Source: G965222335 sp965222335 (GTDB taxonomy: Bacteria; Pseudomonadota; Gammaproteobacteria; Pseudomonadales; Halieaceae). From it: 64,000 nt of DNA. The translations under genes and the position numbers were made by a program. Below are positions 37,844 to 47,130 of this stretch, piece after piece. The first letter of the stretch is position 1, and every line of letters begins with the position of its first letter. Under the pieces are notes generated by a model. That model searched no databases. It was not told where the DNA came from and saw nothing but the letters and a program-made list of their open reading frames with translations. The DNA is taken from NCBI GenBank assembly GCA_965222335.1, contig OZ244944.1, forward strand, positions 3,286,001 to 3,350,000, read 5' to 3'.

Positions 37844-37868
37844 AAGGGCCCCTCGGGGCCCTTTTTTT
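37844..37868 (+). terminator. Rho-independent terminator after rpsA
   Basis: AAGGGCCC and GGGCCCTT form a perfect 8-bp stem with a CTCG loop, running directly into seven T residues. It ends the gyrA-to-rpsA transcription unit before ihfB. Confidence 0.93.
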
Positions 37869-37965
37869 CGTTATAAAATAACAACTTGCGCTACAGCCCC
37901 GGGGCGTTCAGAATAACCCTGACCGGTTGAGGCCGACGATAAGAATCCTCGGTGCAGGGGGCACA

Positions 37966-38262
37966 ATGACCAAGAGTGAATTGATCGAGACGATTGCCGC
38001 CAGGCAGACACAGCTGTCGTCGAAAGACGTCGAGCTGGCGGTGAAAACCATCCTGGAGCATATGGCCCAGGCCCTCTCCGTGGGTGAACGTATTGAAATC
38101 CGCGGTTTTGGCAGCTTTTCCCTGCACTACCGCGAACCGCGCCGGGGTCGTAACCCCAAAACCGGCGACACGGTCGACCTGACCGGGAAGTACGTGCCTC
38201 ACTTCAAGCCGGGCAAGGAATTGCGCGAGCGCGTCAACCTGGGATTGCAGGCCGGCCTGTAA
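37966..38262 (+). CDS. ihfB: integration host factor subunit beta
   Basis: IHF beta pairs with IhfA to bind and sharply bend DNA at specific sites. The 98-residue protein has MTKSELIETIAARQTQLSSKDVE and the DNA-intercalating arm RRGRNPKTGDTVDLTGKYVPHFKPGKELRERVN with the conserved proline. The ATG at 37966 is preceded by CAGGGGGC. Position after rpsA is the standard gammaproteobacterial order. Confidence 0.96.
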   Translation: MTKSELIETIAARQTQLSSKDVELAVKTILEHMAQALSVGERIEIRGFGSFSLHYREPRRGRNPKTGDTVDLTGKYVPHFKPGKELRERVNLGLQAGL

Positions 38263-38327
38263 ACTTGTGGCCGCCGTCGCAGGCGGTATGATCGGGGCTG
38301 GAACGTCTGCCCACCTGGATTCGCGTT

Positions 38328-38633
38328 ATGAAGCTGCTCAGCCAAATTGTGTTTGCCCTGGTCGTCCTGGTGACGCTGATTGGCGGGGTGATGTTTGCCC
38401 TGCAAAACCAGGAGCCCGTCGCCCTGGATCTTCTTTTCTACCGCTTTGCGCCCCATAGCCTCGCACTCTGGGTGCTGTCGGCTTTCGCCCTCGGCGGGCT
38501 GTTTGGCATGCTGGCATCCGGTGCGGTGATTCTGCGCCTGCGCGCGAGCCGCGCCGCCAGTAACCGCCAGCTGCGCAAAGCCACTATCGAGCTTGACCGG
38601 CTGCGCACGGCGGGCCTCGCTGACAGTGAATGA
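38328..38633 (+). CDS. lapA: LapA family (DUF1049) membrane protein
   Basis: This 101-residue inner-membrane protein has two helices (about residues 3-25 and 44-70) joined by the NQEPVALDLLFYRF loop typical of DUF1049, then a basic coiled tail. LapA works with LapB in controlling lipopolysaccharide synthesis. Its last codons overlap the lapB start by 8 bp, so translation is coupled. Confidence 0.93.
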   Translation: MKLLSQIVFALVVLVTLIGGVMFALQNQEPVALDLLFYRFAPHSLALWVLSAFALGGLFGMLASGAVILRLRASRAASNRQLRKATIELDRLRTAGLADSE

Positions 38634-39840
38634 CCTGCTGCTCTTCGCTCTGCTGTTCGTTGCCACCGGTGCCGGCTGGTACCTGGGTAGACGCAGCGCG
38701 GGACTGATGTCCGGGGCCCACGCCGAGCACCTCCCCAGCCAGTACTATCGCGGCCTCAACTACCTTCTCGACGGTCGCCCGGAAGGCGCGGTAGACGCTT
38801 TCGTGAACGCCCTGGAGGTCAATACCGAAACCCTGGAAACCCACATCGCCCTGGGCAACCTGCTGCGCAAGCGGGGCGAGGTCGATCGCGCGATTCGCAT
38901 TCACCAGAATCTGCTGGCCAGGCCCAGCCTGCCGCGCACCCAGGTGCACCAGGCACACCTGGAGCTGGCGCGGGATTACATCAGCGCGGGGCTACTGGAC
39001 CGTGCCGAGCGCCTGCTGCTGGACCTGGTGGAAGAGTCATCGGAACAGCGCCGGGCAAGCCGGCGTCACCTGCTGGAGATCTACCAGAGCGAGCGCGAGT
39101 GGTCGCGGGCGATAGAGGTTGCGCAAAAGTTGCTGCCGCGCAAGTCCCTGCTGGGCGCGCCCCAGGGACAGACGGGCGTCGCTACCGGCCAGTCGGTGGT
39201 GGTGGTTCTCGCCCACCTGTACTGTGAACTGGCCTGTGAGCGTCGCGAGGCCGGTGATCTCGCCGCCGCTGCGCGCCTCCTGCAGCAGGCCCTGGACCAG
39301 GACAAGCGCTGCGTGCGCGCCTCGATCATGCTGGGTGAAGTGGAGCTGGCGGCGGGCAATCCCGAGCGGGCGGTAAAAGCCCTGAAGCGGGTACGGCAGC
39401 AGGATCACGAGTATATCCCGGAGACCATTACCACTCTGCGCCAGTGCTATGCAGAGATCGGGGACACCGATGCCCTGCAGCGCTACCTGCGGGAGTGCCT
39501 GGAGGCCAAGCCTTCCGCGCCCCTGGTGCTGGCAGTGGCAGAGGATCTACAGGTCTCCCACGGGCGGGCGGCTGCCACGGAGTTCTTGTCGGAACAGCTG
39601 TCCCGGCAACCTTCCCTGCGGGGGCTGGCCTACCTCATTGACCTGCAGCGGGATGATACCGAGGGCAAGGTCAGCGATAATCTCGGCCTGCTGCAGGTGC
39701 TGGTCGAACGCCTGATCGCGGAGCGCCCCAGTTATCGCTGCGGGCACTGTGGTTTCGCCGGTCGCCAGCTGCACTGGTACTGCCCCGGGTGCAAGCACTG
39801 GGGCACGGTCAAGGCCATTCGCGCTGCACGACTGGATTGA
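38626..39840 (+). CDS. lapB: lipopolysaccharide assembly protein LapB (YciM)
   Basis: LapB is a cytoplasmic-face membrane protein that directs FtsH to degrade LpxC, setting lipid A output. The 404-residue protein has an N-terminal helix (LLLFALLFVATGAGWYLG), a series of TPR repeats (first YYRGLNYLLDGRPEGAVDAFVNALEVN) and a C-terminal rubredoxin-like metal site with CGHCGF and CPGC. The GTG at 38626 is used, giving a length close to E. coli (389). It sits directly upstream of pyrF. Confidence 0.95.
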   Translation: MNDLLLFALLFVATGAGWYLGRRSAGLMSGAHAEHLPSQYYRGLNYLLDGRPEGAVDAFVNALEVNTETLETHIALGNLLRKRGEVDRAIRIHQNLLARPSLPRTQVHQAHLELARDYISAGLLDRAERLLLDLVEESSEQRRASRRHLLEIYQSEREWSRAIEVAQKLLPRKSLLGAPQGQTGVATGQSVVVVLAHLYCELACERREAGDLAAAARLLQQALDQDKRCVRASIMLGEVELAAGNPERAVKALKRVRQQDHEYIPETITTLRQCYAEIGDTDALQRYLRECLEAKPSAPLVLAVAEDLQVSHGRAAATEFLSEQLSRQPSLRGLAYLIDLQRDDTEGKVSDNLGLLQVLVERLIAERPSYRCGHCGFAGRQLHWYCPGCKHWGTVKAIRAARLD

Positions 39841-39868
39841 TGCAACAGACACTGAAACAGGAGGGCCC

Positions 39869-40561
39869 ATGAGCTCCCCCATTGTGGTCGCCCTGGACTT
39901 CCCCCAGGAGGCGCCGGCCCTGGCACTCGCCCAGCGCCTGTCACCCGAATTGTGTCGGCTCAAGGTGGGCAAGGAGCTGTTCACCCGCGCTGGCCCGGCC
40001 CTGGTCGAAAAACTGCAGGCGCAGGGCTTCGACGTGTTCCTGGATCTAAAATTTCACGATATTCCCAATACCGTGGCGGGCGCCCTGCGGGCCGCGGCGG
40101 AACTGGGAGTGTGGATGGTCAACGTACATGCCAGCGGGGGCCGGCGCATGCTGGAAGCGGCGGCGGAGGCGGTGCAGGCCGTGTCGCAGCCGCCCCTGCT
40201 TATCGGGGTGACGGTGCTGACCAGTATGTCAGACGCCGACCTGGCGGAACTGGGCTATCGCGAAACGGCGGCCCAGCGGGTGCTGCGCCTGGCGGCCCTG
40301 ACTGAAGACTGTGGCCTGGATGGCGTGGTCTGCTCGGCCCTGGAGACCGCATCGCTGCGCGCCGCCCTGCGCCCCGGGTTCTGCCTGGTGACCCCCGGGA
40401 TCCGCCTTGCCGGCGACGCCGCCGGCGACCAGCGCCGGGTCGTGACCCCGGCCGATGCCCTGGCCAATGGCTCCGACTACCTGGTGATCGGCCGCTCCAT
40501 CACCGGCGCGGCGGACCCCCTGGCTGCCCTGCAGCGGGTGCACGCGGAAATCGCGAGTTAA
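39869..40561 (+). CDS. pyrF: orotidine 5'-phosphate decarboxylase
   Basis: PyrF makes UMP, the last step of pyrimidine synthesis. The 230-residue TIM barrel has VALDFPQ at the start, the catalytic DxKxxD tetrad at residues 59-64 (FLDLKFHDIPNTV) and the phosphate-binding GIR and YLVIGRSIT near the end. The ATG at 39869 has GGAGGG upstream. Following lapAB is the common order. Confidence 0.96.
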   Translation: MSSPIVVALDFPQEAPALALAQRLSPELCRLKVGKELFTRAGPALVEKLQAQGFDVFLDLKFHDIPNTVAGALRAAAELGVWMVNVHASGGRRMLEAAAEAVQAVSQPPLLIGVTVLTSMSDADLAELGYRETAAQRVLRLAALTEDCGLDGVVCSALETASLRAALRPGFCLVTPGIRLAGDAAGDQRRVVTPADALANGSDYLVIGRSITGAADPLAALQRVHAEIAS

Positions 40562-40589
40562 TCAGAGGTGCCCTGGTAACATCAAAAGC

Positions 40590-40612
40590 GCCCGCTCACA
40601 CTTGCAGCGGGC
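40590..40612 (+). terminator. weak hairpin after pyrF
   Basis: GCCCGCT (40590-40596) pairs with AGCGGGC (40606-40612) around a 9-nt loop, 28 bp after pyrF. No T-run follows. It may be a partial terminator. Confidence 0.35.
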
Positions 40613-40699
40613 ACCGCACTGCTACACTGAATCACGCGAGGAATGTCTGCAGGGACGCAGGCAGTCGCAGTAATCAATATCGTAAATGGAGAGACGATC

Positions 40700-41074
40700 A
40701 TGATGCAATTTACCCCATTCGCACCCACTGGAAACACCCGGCCGGGGATCCCTGCAGGCCGCAGACTGCTGTCGTCCGCGGCCCTGGCGCTGGCCATGAT
40801 GGCCGGTGGCCTGGCTGCCTTTGCCCTGCCCACCACCGGAATGGCCCAGGAGGGCGGCACCCAGGTTGCCCAGCCAGCCACCATCAATATCAACAAGGCG
40901 GACGCGGCGACACTCGCCAGCGCCCTGCGCGGCGTCGGCATGTCGCGGGCGGAGGAGATCGTGCGCTATCGCGAGACCTACGGCGCCTTCGAGTCGGTGG
41001 ATGAACTGCTGGACGTGAAAGGTATCGGCCCCGCTACCCTGGACAGCAATCGGGCACTGATAACGCTGGAATAG
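40700..41074 (+). CDS. ComEA-like helix-hairpin-helix DNA-binding protein
   Basis: This 124-residue protein has an N-terminal hydrophobic segment, possibly a signal peptide or anchor (LSSAALALAMMAGGLAAFAL, cut near GMAQ). A ComEA-type domain follows with two HhH motifs (ATININKADAATLASALRGVGMSRAEEIVRYR and VDELLDVKGIGPATL). ComEA proteins bind incoming DNA in the periplasm during natural transformation; short gammaproteobacterial members often have no demonstrated role. GGAGAGA lies before the ATG at 40700; an earlier in-frame ATG has no such site. Confidence 0.88.
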   Translation: MMQFTPFAPTGNTRPGIPAGRRLLSSAALALAMMAGGLAAFALPTTGMAQEGGTQVAQPATININKADAATLASALRGVGMSRAEEIVRYRETYGAFESVDELLDVKGIGPATLDSNRALITLE

Positions 41075-41096
41075 AGGCGCGGCATCCGTATCATGT

Positions 41097-41112
41097 GGGG
41101 GCTTCGGCCCCC
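41097..41112 (+). terminator. UUCG-loop terminator after the ComEA-like gene
   Basis: GGGGGC and GCCCCC form a 6-bp stem closed by the very stable TTCG tetraloop, followed by TTATAGTTT. It separates the ComEA-like gene from the O-antigen genes. Confidence 0.7.
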
Positions 41113-41184
41113 TTATAGTTTCCAGCGGTGGGCCCGGGATGCAGAACAGGGGACCCAGGCAGTGACAGTGGCTAACACTCCGGC

Positions 41185-42114
41185 ATGAAGTGCCTGGTTA
41201 CCGGGGCAACGGGTTTTGTCGGCCGGGCTGTGTGTGCCAGGTTGCGCGCGCAGGGTGTGACTGTGTTGCCGATCAGCCGCAGCGGCGCTGACCTGCCCGA
41301 CGGCACCGCGACCCGTGCCCTGTCCCTGGGTGAGGCGCCGGTGCCTGCGGGCTGGCTCGCCGGCGTCGACGTGGTCCTGCACCTTGCCGGCGTGGCCCAC
41401 CAGCGGGCCGCCGCGGACCAATACCAGCGGATCAATGTCGCGGGCACCCGCACCCTGGCAGAGGCGGCGATCTCGGCCGGTGTCGGCCGCTTTATCTATT
41501 GCAGCAGCGTCAAGGCCATGGGGCCACCCGACGGTCCCGAGCCGCGGGATGAATCGGCGCTGACGCCGCCGGTGGATGCCTACGGTTGTTCCAAGCGCGA
41601 GGCGGAGGAGTTGTTGCAGACCCTTTGTCACCCGGCGGATATCGATTTGCTGATTCTGCGTCCGGCGCTGGTCTACGGGCCCGCCGTGCGCGGCAACCTG
41701 CGCCTGATGATCCAGGCAGCACGTCGTGGAATGCCCCGACTGCCGGCGCGTGGCGCCCGCTCCATGATCAGCGTGGATGATCTGGCACGCCTGTTTACCC
41801 AACTCGTACTGTCGGCCCCTCCGGGCTCCCACACCTGGCTGGTTGCGGACGGCGAGCAGTATTCGGTGCGGCGGATACAGGATGCCCTGCGCGGGGCCAT
41901 GGGCCGTGGCGTCGCCTCCGGCTGGCTGCCCGATGCCGCCTGGCTGTTGGCCTGCGGCCTGGGCGACGTTGTCCGCCGGGGCAATGTGGAGCCCCTGCGA
42001 GCGAAACTGTTCGGCAGCGAGCTGTACGACGCCGGTGCGCTCACCCTGGCTACCGGCTGGCAGCCCAGGCAGCGGCTGGAGGATGTCGCCGGACAAATGG
42101 TGCAGAACGCATGA
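41185..42114 (+). CDS. NAD-dependent sugar epimerase/dehydratase (WbpV/WbiG-like)
   Basis: This 309-residue extended SDR acts on a nucleotide sugar. It has the Rossmann motif VTGATGFVG, HLAGVAHQ, a catalytic Ser in YCSSVKAMG and YxxxK in YGCSKREAEE. By family and place it resembles UDP-GlcNAc/UDP-glucose 4-epimerases located upstream of WbpL in pseudomonad O-antigen loci. Its stop overlaps the next start by 4 bp (ATGA), so the pair is coupled. Exact sugar unknown. Confidence 0.85.
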   Translation: MKCLVTGATGFVGRAVCARLRAQGVTVLPISRSGADLPDGTATRALSLGEAPVPAGWLAGVDVVLHLAGVAHQRAAADQYQRINVAGTRTLAEAAISAGVGRFIYCSSVKAMGPPDGPEPRDESALTPPVDAYGCSKREAEELLQTLCHPADIDLLILRPALVYGPAVRGNLRLMIQAARRGMPRLPARGARSMISVDDLARLFTQLVLSAPPGSHTWLVADGEQYSVRRIQDALRGAMGRGVASGWLPDAAWLLACGLGDVVRRGNVEPLRAKLFGSELYDAGALTLATGWQPRQRLEDVAGQMVQNA

Positions 42115-43088
42115 GCGTGCTCTGGCTGATCCCGCTGGTAGCGGTCCTGTCGGCCCTGGGCTGCGGTGCCTACCTGGGCCTGGCGCGGCACCGGCAGTGG
42201 CTGGATCATCCCAACGAGCGCAGCGCCCACGCCCTGCCCACCCCCCACGGGGGCGGTGTGCCCCTGCTGCTCGCCTGGGCCGCGGGCGTCGGGCTCGCGG
42301 CCTTGCTGGGTGTGGACTGGGCGCCGGCCTATCTCTGGCTGCTGGGCCTGGCGCTGGGCCTGATGCTGCTGGGCCTGCTGGACGACACCCTGGACCTGCC
42401 CGTGGTGTTGCGGTTTGCCGCCTATGCCCTCTGCTGTGCGCTGGGCACGGCGCTACTGCTGCCGTCGGGCGCGCCGCTGTGGCTCCTGGCGCTGATCGCT
42501 CTGGCCCTGCTCTGGGGCCTGAACCTGTATAACTTCATGGACGGGATTGACGGCTTTGCCGCGACCCAGTGCCTGATGGCCTGTGGCGCGGGTGCGCTGC
42601 TGGCGCTGGTCTACGGCGGCGGCACCGAATACGCGCTGTTCTGCATCCTGCTGGCGGCCAGCCAGTTGGGCTTCCTGGCCTGGAACCTGCCCCCGGCAAA
42701 GCTGTTCATGGGCGATGCGGGGAGCGTCCCCACCGGTTTCCTGCTGGGGGGCCTGGCGCTGTGGGGAGAGGTCACCGGCGACTTGCCGGCCGCGTCCTGG
42801 CTGATCCTGCTGGCGGTGTTCATCACAGATGCCAGCTGGACCCTGGTGGCACGGCTGATACGCGGTGAAAATGTGACCCAGGCCCACCGCGAGCACCTGT
42901 ACCAGCGTCTCGCCCGGCGCAGCGGCTCCCACCTGTGGGTGCTGGTGGGGCTGCTTGTGGTGCTCGCCTTCTGGCTATTCCCCCTGGCCTGGGCGGCGCA
43001 GACGTTTCAGGCGCTGCAGATATTCCTTGTAACTTTGGCATATCTTCCGCTGCTCGTTGGCATGGCGATGACCCGGCATATCACGTAG
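42111..43088 (+). CDS. wbpL: polyprenyl-phosphate sugar-1-phosphate transferase (WbpL/WecA type)
   Basis: WbpL transfers a HexNAc 1-phosphate from a UDP-sugar to undecaprenyl phosphate to start O-antigen synthesis. The 325-residue protein has about ten transmembrane helices and the MraY/WecA signature: LDHPNERSAHALPTPHGGG, LLGLLDD, NLYNFMDGIDGFA and KLFMGDAGSVPTGF, with the catalytic aspartates. Sugar identity (FucNAc, QuiNAc or GlcNAc) cannot be read directly. Confidence 0.92.
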   Translation: MSVLWLIPLVAVLSALGCGAYLGLARHRQWLDHPNERSAHALPTPHGGGVPLLLAWAAGVGLAALLGVDWAPAYLWLLGLALGLMLLGLLDDTLDLPVVLRFAAYALCCALGTALLLPSGAPLWLLALIALALLWGLNLYNFMDGIDGFAATQCLMACGAGALLALVYGGGTEYALFCILLAASQLGFLAWNLPPAKLFMGDAGSVPTGFLLGGLALWGEVTGDLPAASWLILLAVFITDASWTLVARLIRGENVTQAHREHLYQRLARRSGSHLWVLVGLLVVLAFWLFPLAWAAQTFQALQIFLVTLAYLPLLVGMAMTRHIT

Positions 43089-43217
43089 TATTCGGCTACC
43101 GGGTACGGCTTTTGGGGCAAAGTCTAATAAAACCCGGCAGACCACAGAGTGAGGGAAATTTTGCGCTATCAGCCGGGTCAATACCTACTGCAAGCGGCGT
43201 CCGGCGTTCTCGGAAGC

Positions 43218-45200
43218 ATGCGCGACGGCCTGGAAAAACTGATCGAGCTTCCGCGCAATATCAAGCAGGCTTTCCTGCTGCTGGTGGACATGGTGTTCGT
43301 CAGTCTGGCGATGTGGGCGGCCGTGGCCTTTCGCTTTGGTCACACCGACTTTTACGTCGGGCCGGTGGAAGTTTTCTGTGCCGCTTTCACTGTACTCGCC
43401 AGCGCCGTTATCTTCCTGCGCCTGGGCCTTTACCGTGCGGTTATCCGCTTTATGGGCCAGCAGGCCATCTGGGCGGTCATCACCGCTGTCAGCTATTCCA
43501 CCCTCGTCCTGGGCGCCACGGTATTTTTTACCCGCGCCGAAGTGCCCCGCAGCCTGCCGTTTATCTACTGGTGTCTGGCGCTGCTGCTGATCGGTGGTTC
43601 CCGCCTCACGGTGCGCGCCTACTATCAGGCCAAGCTGCGCTCCATGTCCAAGAACGTGATCATTTATGGTGCCGGCGAGTCCGGTCGGCAGCTGCTCACC
43701 GCCCTGCACCACGGCGACCAGTATCGTGCCGTGGTTTTCGTGGATGATGATGTGCGCCTGCAGCACTCGGTAATCAACGGCCTGCAGGTGGCCCCGCCCG
43801 AAGAGCTGGAACAGCTGATTGAGGCGCATAATATTACCCAGGTCCTGCTGGCGATTCCGTCGGCATCGCCGGAGCGACGCCGGGAAATTATCGACTCCCT
43901 GGTGGGACTCCCCGTGCATGTGCGCACGGTGCCCAAGATCAACGAACTGGTCGCGGGTCGCGCCAGTGTCAACCAGATCCAGGACATCGACCTTGACGAC
44001 CTGCTGGGGCGTGAACCGGTGCCGCCCCACCCGGAACTGATCGATCGCTGCATCACCGACAAGGTGGTGATGGTGACCGGTGCGGGTGGCTCTATCGGTT
44101 CGGAACTCTGCCGCCAGATTCTTATGTCGGGCCCGCGCGAACTGCTGCTGCTGGATAATTCCGAGTACGCCCTCTACCAGGTCGAGCGCGAACTGAATGA
44201 CCTGATGCAGGAGCGCCAGGTGCACGTGGAGATGATCGTGTTGCTGGGCTCGGTGCAGGACCAGCGTCGCCTGGAAACCATCTATCGCACCTTCGATGTA
44301 CAGACCGTGTATCACGCCGCGGCCTACAAGCATGTGCCCATGGTCGAGTACAACGTGGCAGAGGGTGTGGCCAACAACGTGTTTGGCACCTGGTATGCAG
44401 CCGAGGCAGCGCGCAAGGCTGGCGTGGAAACTTTCGTCCTGATTTCCACCGACAAGGCGGTGCGCCCGACCAATATCATGGGTGCCTCCAAGCGCTTCGC
44501 CGAGATGGTGCTGCAGGGTCTCGCCCAGGGCGAGACCACCACCCGTTTCTGCATGGTGCGCTTCGGTAATGTGCTCGGCTCCTCCGGCTCCGTGGTGCCC
44601 CTGTTCCGGGAGCAGATCGAGCAGGGCGGCCCCGTCACCGTGACCCATCCGGAAGTGTCGCGCTACTTCATGAGTATCCAGGAGGCCGCGCAGCTGGTGC
44701 TGCAGGCGGGGGCGATGGGTACCGGCGGCGATGTGTTTGTACTGGATATGGGTGAGCCGGTGCGCATCATTGATCTGGCCCGGCGCATGATTCGTCTCAG
44801 CGGTTACGACATGCAGCATGACGGCGGACACAGCTCATCCTATATTGATATTGATTTCATCGGCCTGCGTCCCGGGGAAAAGCTGCGCGAGGAACTGCTG
44901 CTGGGCAGCAACGTGGCCGGCACCGGTCACCCGATGATTATGCGTGCGGAGGAGGAGTGTCTCTCCAACAGCCAGATCCGCCGCTACCTGAAAGACCTTA
45001 TGCACTACTGCGATACCATGGATTGCGCCGGCATCACCTCGGTACTCAGTGCCGCGGTCAGCGGCTTTGCCGGTCATGAGGTGCGCCACGACCACCTCTG
45101 GCGCAAACAGGGTATGATCACCCGGCACGCCGCGCCGCGCGCCGCACCGGCGGCGATTGCCCGGTCCAATGTGCAGGAACTTTTCCCCGACAAGAGTTGA
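43218..45200 (+). CDS. wbpM: WbpM-type nucleotide-sugar 4,6-dehydratase
   Basis: This roughly 660-residue inner-membrane enzyme of the FlaA1/WbpM class makes a 4-keto-6-deoxy UDP-GlcNAc precursor for O-antigen sugars. It has four N-terminal helices, a CoA-binding-like Rossmann domain (VIIYGAGESGRQLL) and a C-terminal SDR domain with TGAGGSIGSELCRQI, STDKAVRPTNIMGASKR and LRPGEKLREELL. In the active site Met replaces the usual Tyr (NIMGASK), the SMK triad of this class. ATG at 43218 matches WbpM; a TTG at 43161 and a GTG at 43149 are alternatives. Confidence 0.93.
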   Translation: MRDGLEKLIELPRNIKQAFLLLVDMVFVSLAMWAAVAFRFGHTDFYVGPVEVFCAAFTVLASAVIFLRLGLYRAVIRFMGQQAIWAVITAVSYSTLVLGATVFFTRAEVPRSLPFIYWCLALLLIGGSRLTVRAYYQAKLRSMSKNVIIYGAGESGRQLLTALHHGDQYRAVVFVDDDVRLQHSVINGLQVAPPEELEQLIEAHNITQVLLAIPSASPERRREIIDSLVGLPVHVRTVPKINELVAGRASVNQIQDIDLDDLLGREPVPPHPELIDRCITDKVVMVTGAGGSIGSELCRQILMSGPRELLLLDNSEYALYQVERELNDLMQERQVHVEMIVLLGSVQDQRRLETIYRTFDVQTVYHAAAYKHVPMVEYNVAEGVANNVFGTWYAAEAARKAGVETFVLISTDKAVRPTNIMGASKRFAEMVLQGLAQGETTTRFCMVRFGNVLGSSGSVVPLFREQIEQGGPVTVTHPEVSRYFMSIQEAAQLVLQAGAMGTGGDVFVLDMGEPVRIIDLARRMIRLSGYDMQHDGGHSSSYIDIDFIGLRPGEKLREELLLGSNVAGTGHPMIMRAEEECLSNSQIRRYLKDLMHYCDTMDCAGITSVLSAAVSGFAGHEVRHDHLWRKQGMITRHAAPRAAPAAIARSNVQELFPDKS

Positions 45201-45243
45201 GCGGGAATGGTCTGCATCACCCAGTTCTGATACCAGGTAAGCC

Positions 45244-46203
45244 ATGACTGACTTCGACGTATTCAACGGCGACGCTGACGGCCTCTGTGCTCTCACCCAG
45301 TTGCGCAACGCCCACCCCCGTGAAGCCACCCTGGTGACCGGGGTAAAACGCGACATCAACCTGCTGCAGCGGGTGCAGGCGGAGCCGGGGTCGCGGATCA
45401 CCGCCCTGGATGTCTCCCTGGACAAGAATCGCGAGGGGCTGCTGCGGGCGCTGGAGGCAGGCGCCAGCGTGTTCTACTGTGACCATCACTTTGCCGGGGA
45501 GCTGCCCGAGCACGAGCACCTGGAGTGCCTGATAAACACGGCGCCCGATGTCTGTACCAGCCTGTTGATCAACAACTACCTGGAGGGGGCCTATCTTGGC
45601 TGGGCCGTGGTCGGGACCTTTGGCGATAACCTCCGGGACAGCGCGATGCGTATCGCCCGCCCGCTGGGTCTCGACGAGGGCAGGCTCCAGGTGCTGGAGA
45701 ACCTTGGCATCTATATCAACTACAACGGCTACGGCTCGCGGCTGGAAGACCTGCATTTCGACCCCGCGGAGCTATACCGCCTGCTCAGTGCCTATCCGGA
45801 TCCCTTTGCCTTTATTGATGGCGGGCGTGCGCACTTCGAGCGCCTGGAAACCGGGTACCGCGACGATATGGCCGCGGCCTCGGCCCTGCAGCCCGAATAC
45901 CGTGATGCTGCGGTGGCAGCCTATATTTTGCCCAATGCGCCCTGGGCACGACGGGTCAGCGGCGTGTACAGCAACGACCTGGCGAACGCGGACCCCGCAC
46001 GTGCCCATGCCGTACTGACGGAAAATGCGGATGGTGGCTACCTGGTCAGCGTGCGTGCGCCCCTGAACAACAAGACCGGCGCCGACGAACTGTGTCGACA
46101 GTTTCCTACCGGCGGTGGACGCCAGGCCGCGGCAGGAATTAACGACCTGCCCGCGGACAGCCTGCAGACTTTTATCGATAGCCTGGCAAGCTTTTACGCG
46201 TAG
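45244..46203 (+). CDS. DHH-family phosphoesterase
   Basis: This 319-residue protein has the DHH fold: the first metal motif DVFNGDADGLCAL, the name-giving YCDHHFAG and a C-terminal DHHA1-type GGGRQAAAGIN for substrate phosphate binding. DHH proteins hydrolyse phosphodiester or pyrophosphate bonds (oligoribonucleotides, c-di-AMP, pyrophosphate). It differs from RecJ and NrnA in length and middle region, and relatives are often mislabelled acetyltransferases. It lies 43 bp after wbpM. Confidence 0.82.
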   Translation: MTDFDVFNGDADGLCALTQLRNAHPREATLVTGVKRDINLLQRVQAEPGSRITALDVSLDKNREGLLRALEAGASVFYCDHHFAGELPEHEHLECLINTAPDVCTSLLINNYLEGAYLGWAVVGTFGDNLRDSAMRIARPLGLDEGRLQVLENLGIYINYNGYGSRLEDLHFDPAELYRLLSAYPDPFAFIDGGRAHFERLETGYRDDMAAASALQPEYRDAAVAAYILPNAPWARRVSGVYSNDLANADPARAHAVLTENADGGYLVSVRAPLNNKTGADELCRQFPTGGGRQAAAGINDLPADSLQTFIDSLASFYA

Positions 46204-46230
46204 CCGGCCGGCACCGGCGAGGGGGCGAGC

Positions 46231-47121
46231 GTGGACTGGGACGACATGAAGATCATGCTGGCGCTCAGCCGGCGAGGTTCCGCCCGTGGCGCCGCCCAGG
46301 ACCTCGGTGTCAGCAATTCCACCGTGACCCGTCGCCTGGATGACCTGGAGCAGCAGCTGCACACGCGGCTGTTTGACCGTACCCCCGACGGCTACCGGAT
46401 CACTGCCGCCGGCGAGCAACTGTTGCCCGCCGCGGAGCATGTAGAAGAGTTGTTGCTGGCGGCCGAGCGGCAGATCACTGGTGGTGACCAACACCTCGAA
46501 GGACGTATCCGCCTGACCATGCCCGACGTCGCCGGCATGGGGTTTTTTATGCGCCGCCTGGCGCGTTTTGCCCAGGACTATCCGGGTATCGAGCTGGAGC
46601 TGATGCCCAGCTATGACGCCCTGGATTTGAGTCGCCGCGAGGCGGATATTGCGATACGCGTAATGCCCGCCGGCGTGCGTCCGCCGGACTATCTGATCGG
46701 TCGCTGCCTGGCGCCGATCACGGCATCAACCTATGTGCACCGGGATCTGCTCAATTCCGAGCAGCCGGGGGATGTTACCCACCTGACCTGGATTGGCAAG
46801 AGTCCGGAGGGCCAGCCGGAGGAGTGGCTCGCGGCGACCGACTTTCCGGACCTGCCCACGCGGCATAGCATCATCAACGTCAACCTGCTGGTGGACGCCA
46901 TCCGATCCGGGATGGGGCTGGGTTACGTGCCCTGCTTTTCTGTGCTCAACAAGGCGGAGATCGTGCGCGTACCCGGGGCGCGCGTCGTGCACCAGTCCGA
47001 CATGTGGGTGCTGACCCACAAGGACCTGCGCCTGAGCGCGCGAATGCGGATTCTGCGTGACATCATAGCCGATGAGTTTGCCAAGATACGGCACCAGCTG
47101 GATACCCGCGAGCAGGCCTGA
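46231..47121 (+). CDS. LysR-family transcriptional regulator
   Basis: This 296-residue protein has an N-terminal winged HTH (MKIMLALSRRGSARGAAQDLGVSNSTVTRRLDDLEQQL) and a LysR-type effector-binding domain (about residues 90-290, GRIRLTMPDVAGMGFFM). It probably regulates an unlinked or adjacent gene in response to a small molecule; the target is not evident. Start is the GTG at 46231 with a GAGGGGG upstream. It converges with the DUF502 gene. Confidence 0.9.
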   Translation: MDWDDMKIMLALSRRGSARGAAQDLGVSNSTVTRRLDDLEQQLHTRLFDRTPDGYRITAAGEQLLPAAEHVEELLLAAERQITGGDQHLEGRIRLTMPDVAGMGFFMRRLARFAQDYPGIELELMPSYDALDLSRREADIAIRVMPAGVRPPDYLIGRCLAPITASTYVHRDLLNSEQPGDVTHLTWIGKSPEGQPEEWLAATDFPDLPTRHSIINVNLLVDAIRSGMGLGYVPCFSVLNKAEIVRVPGARVVHQSDMWVLTHKDLRLSARMRILRDIIADEFAKIRHQLDTREQA

Positions 47122-47130
47122 TCAGGATCG

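Noticed and set aside
43185..44831. 548-codon open frame on the minus strand
   Set aside because: Antisense shadow of wbpM with histidine-rich low-complexity product.
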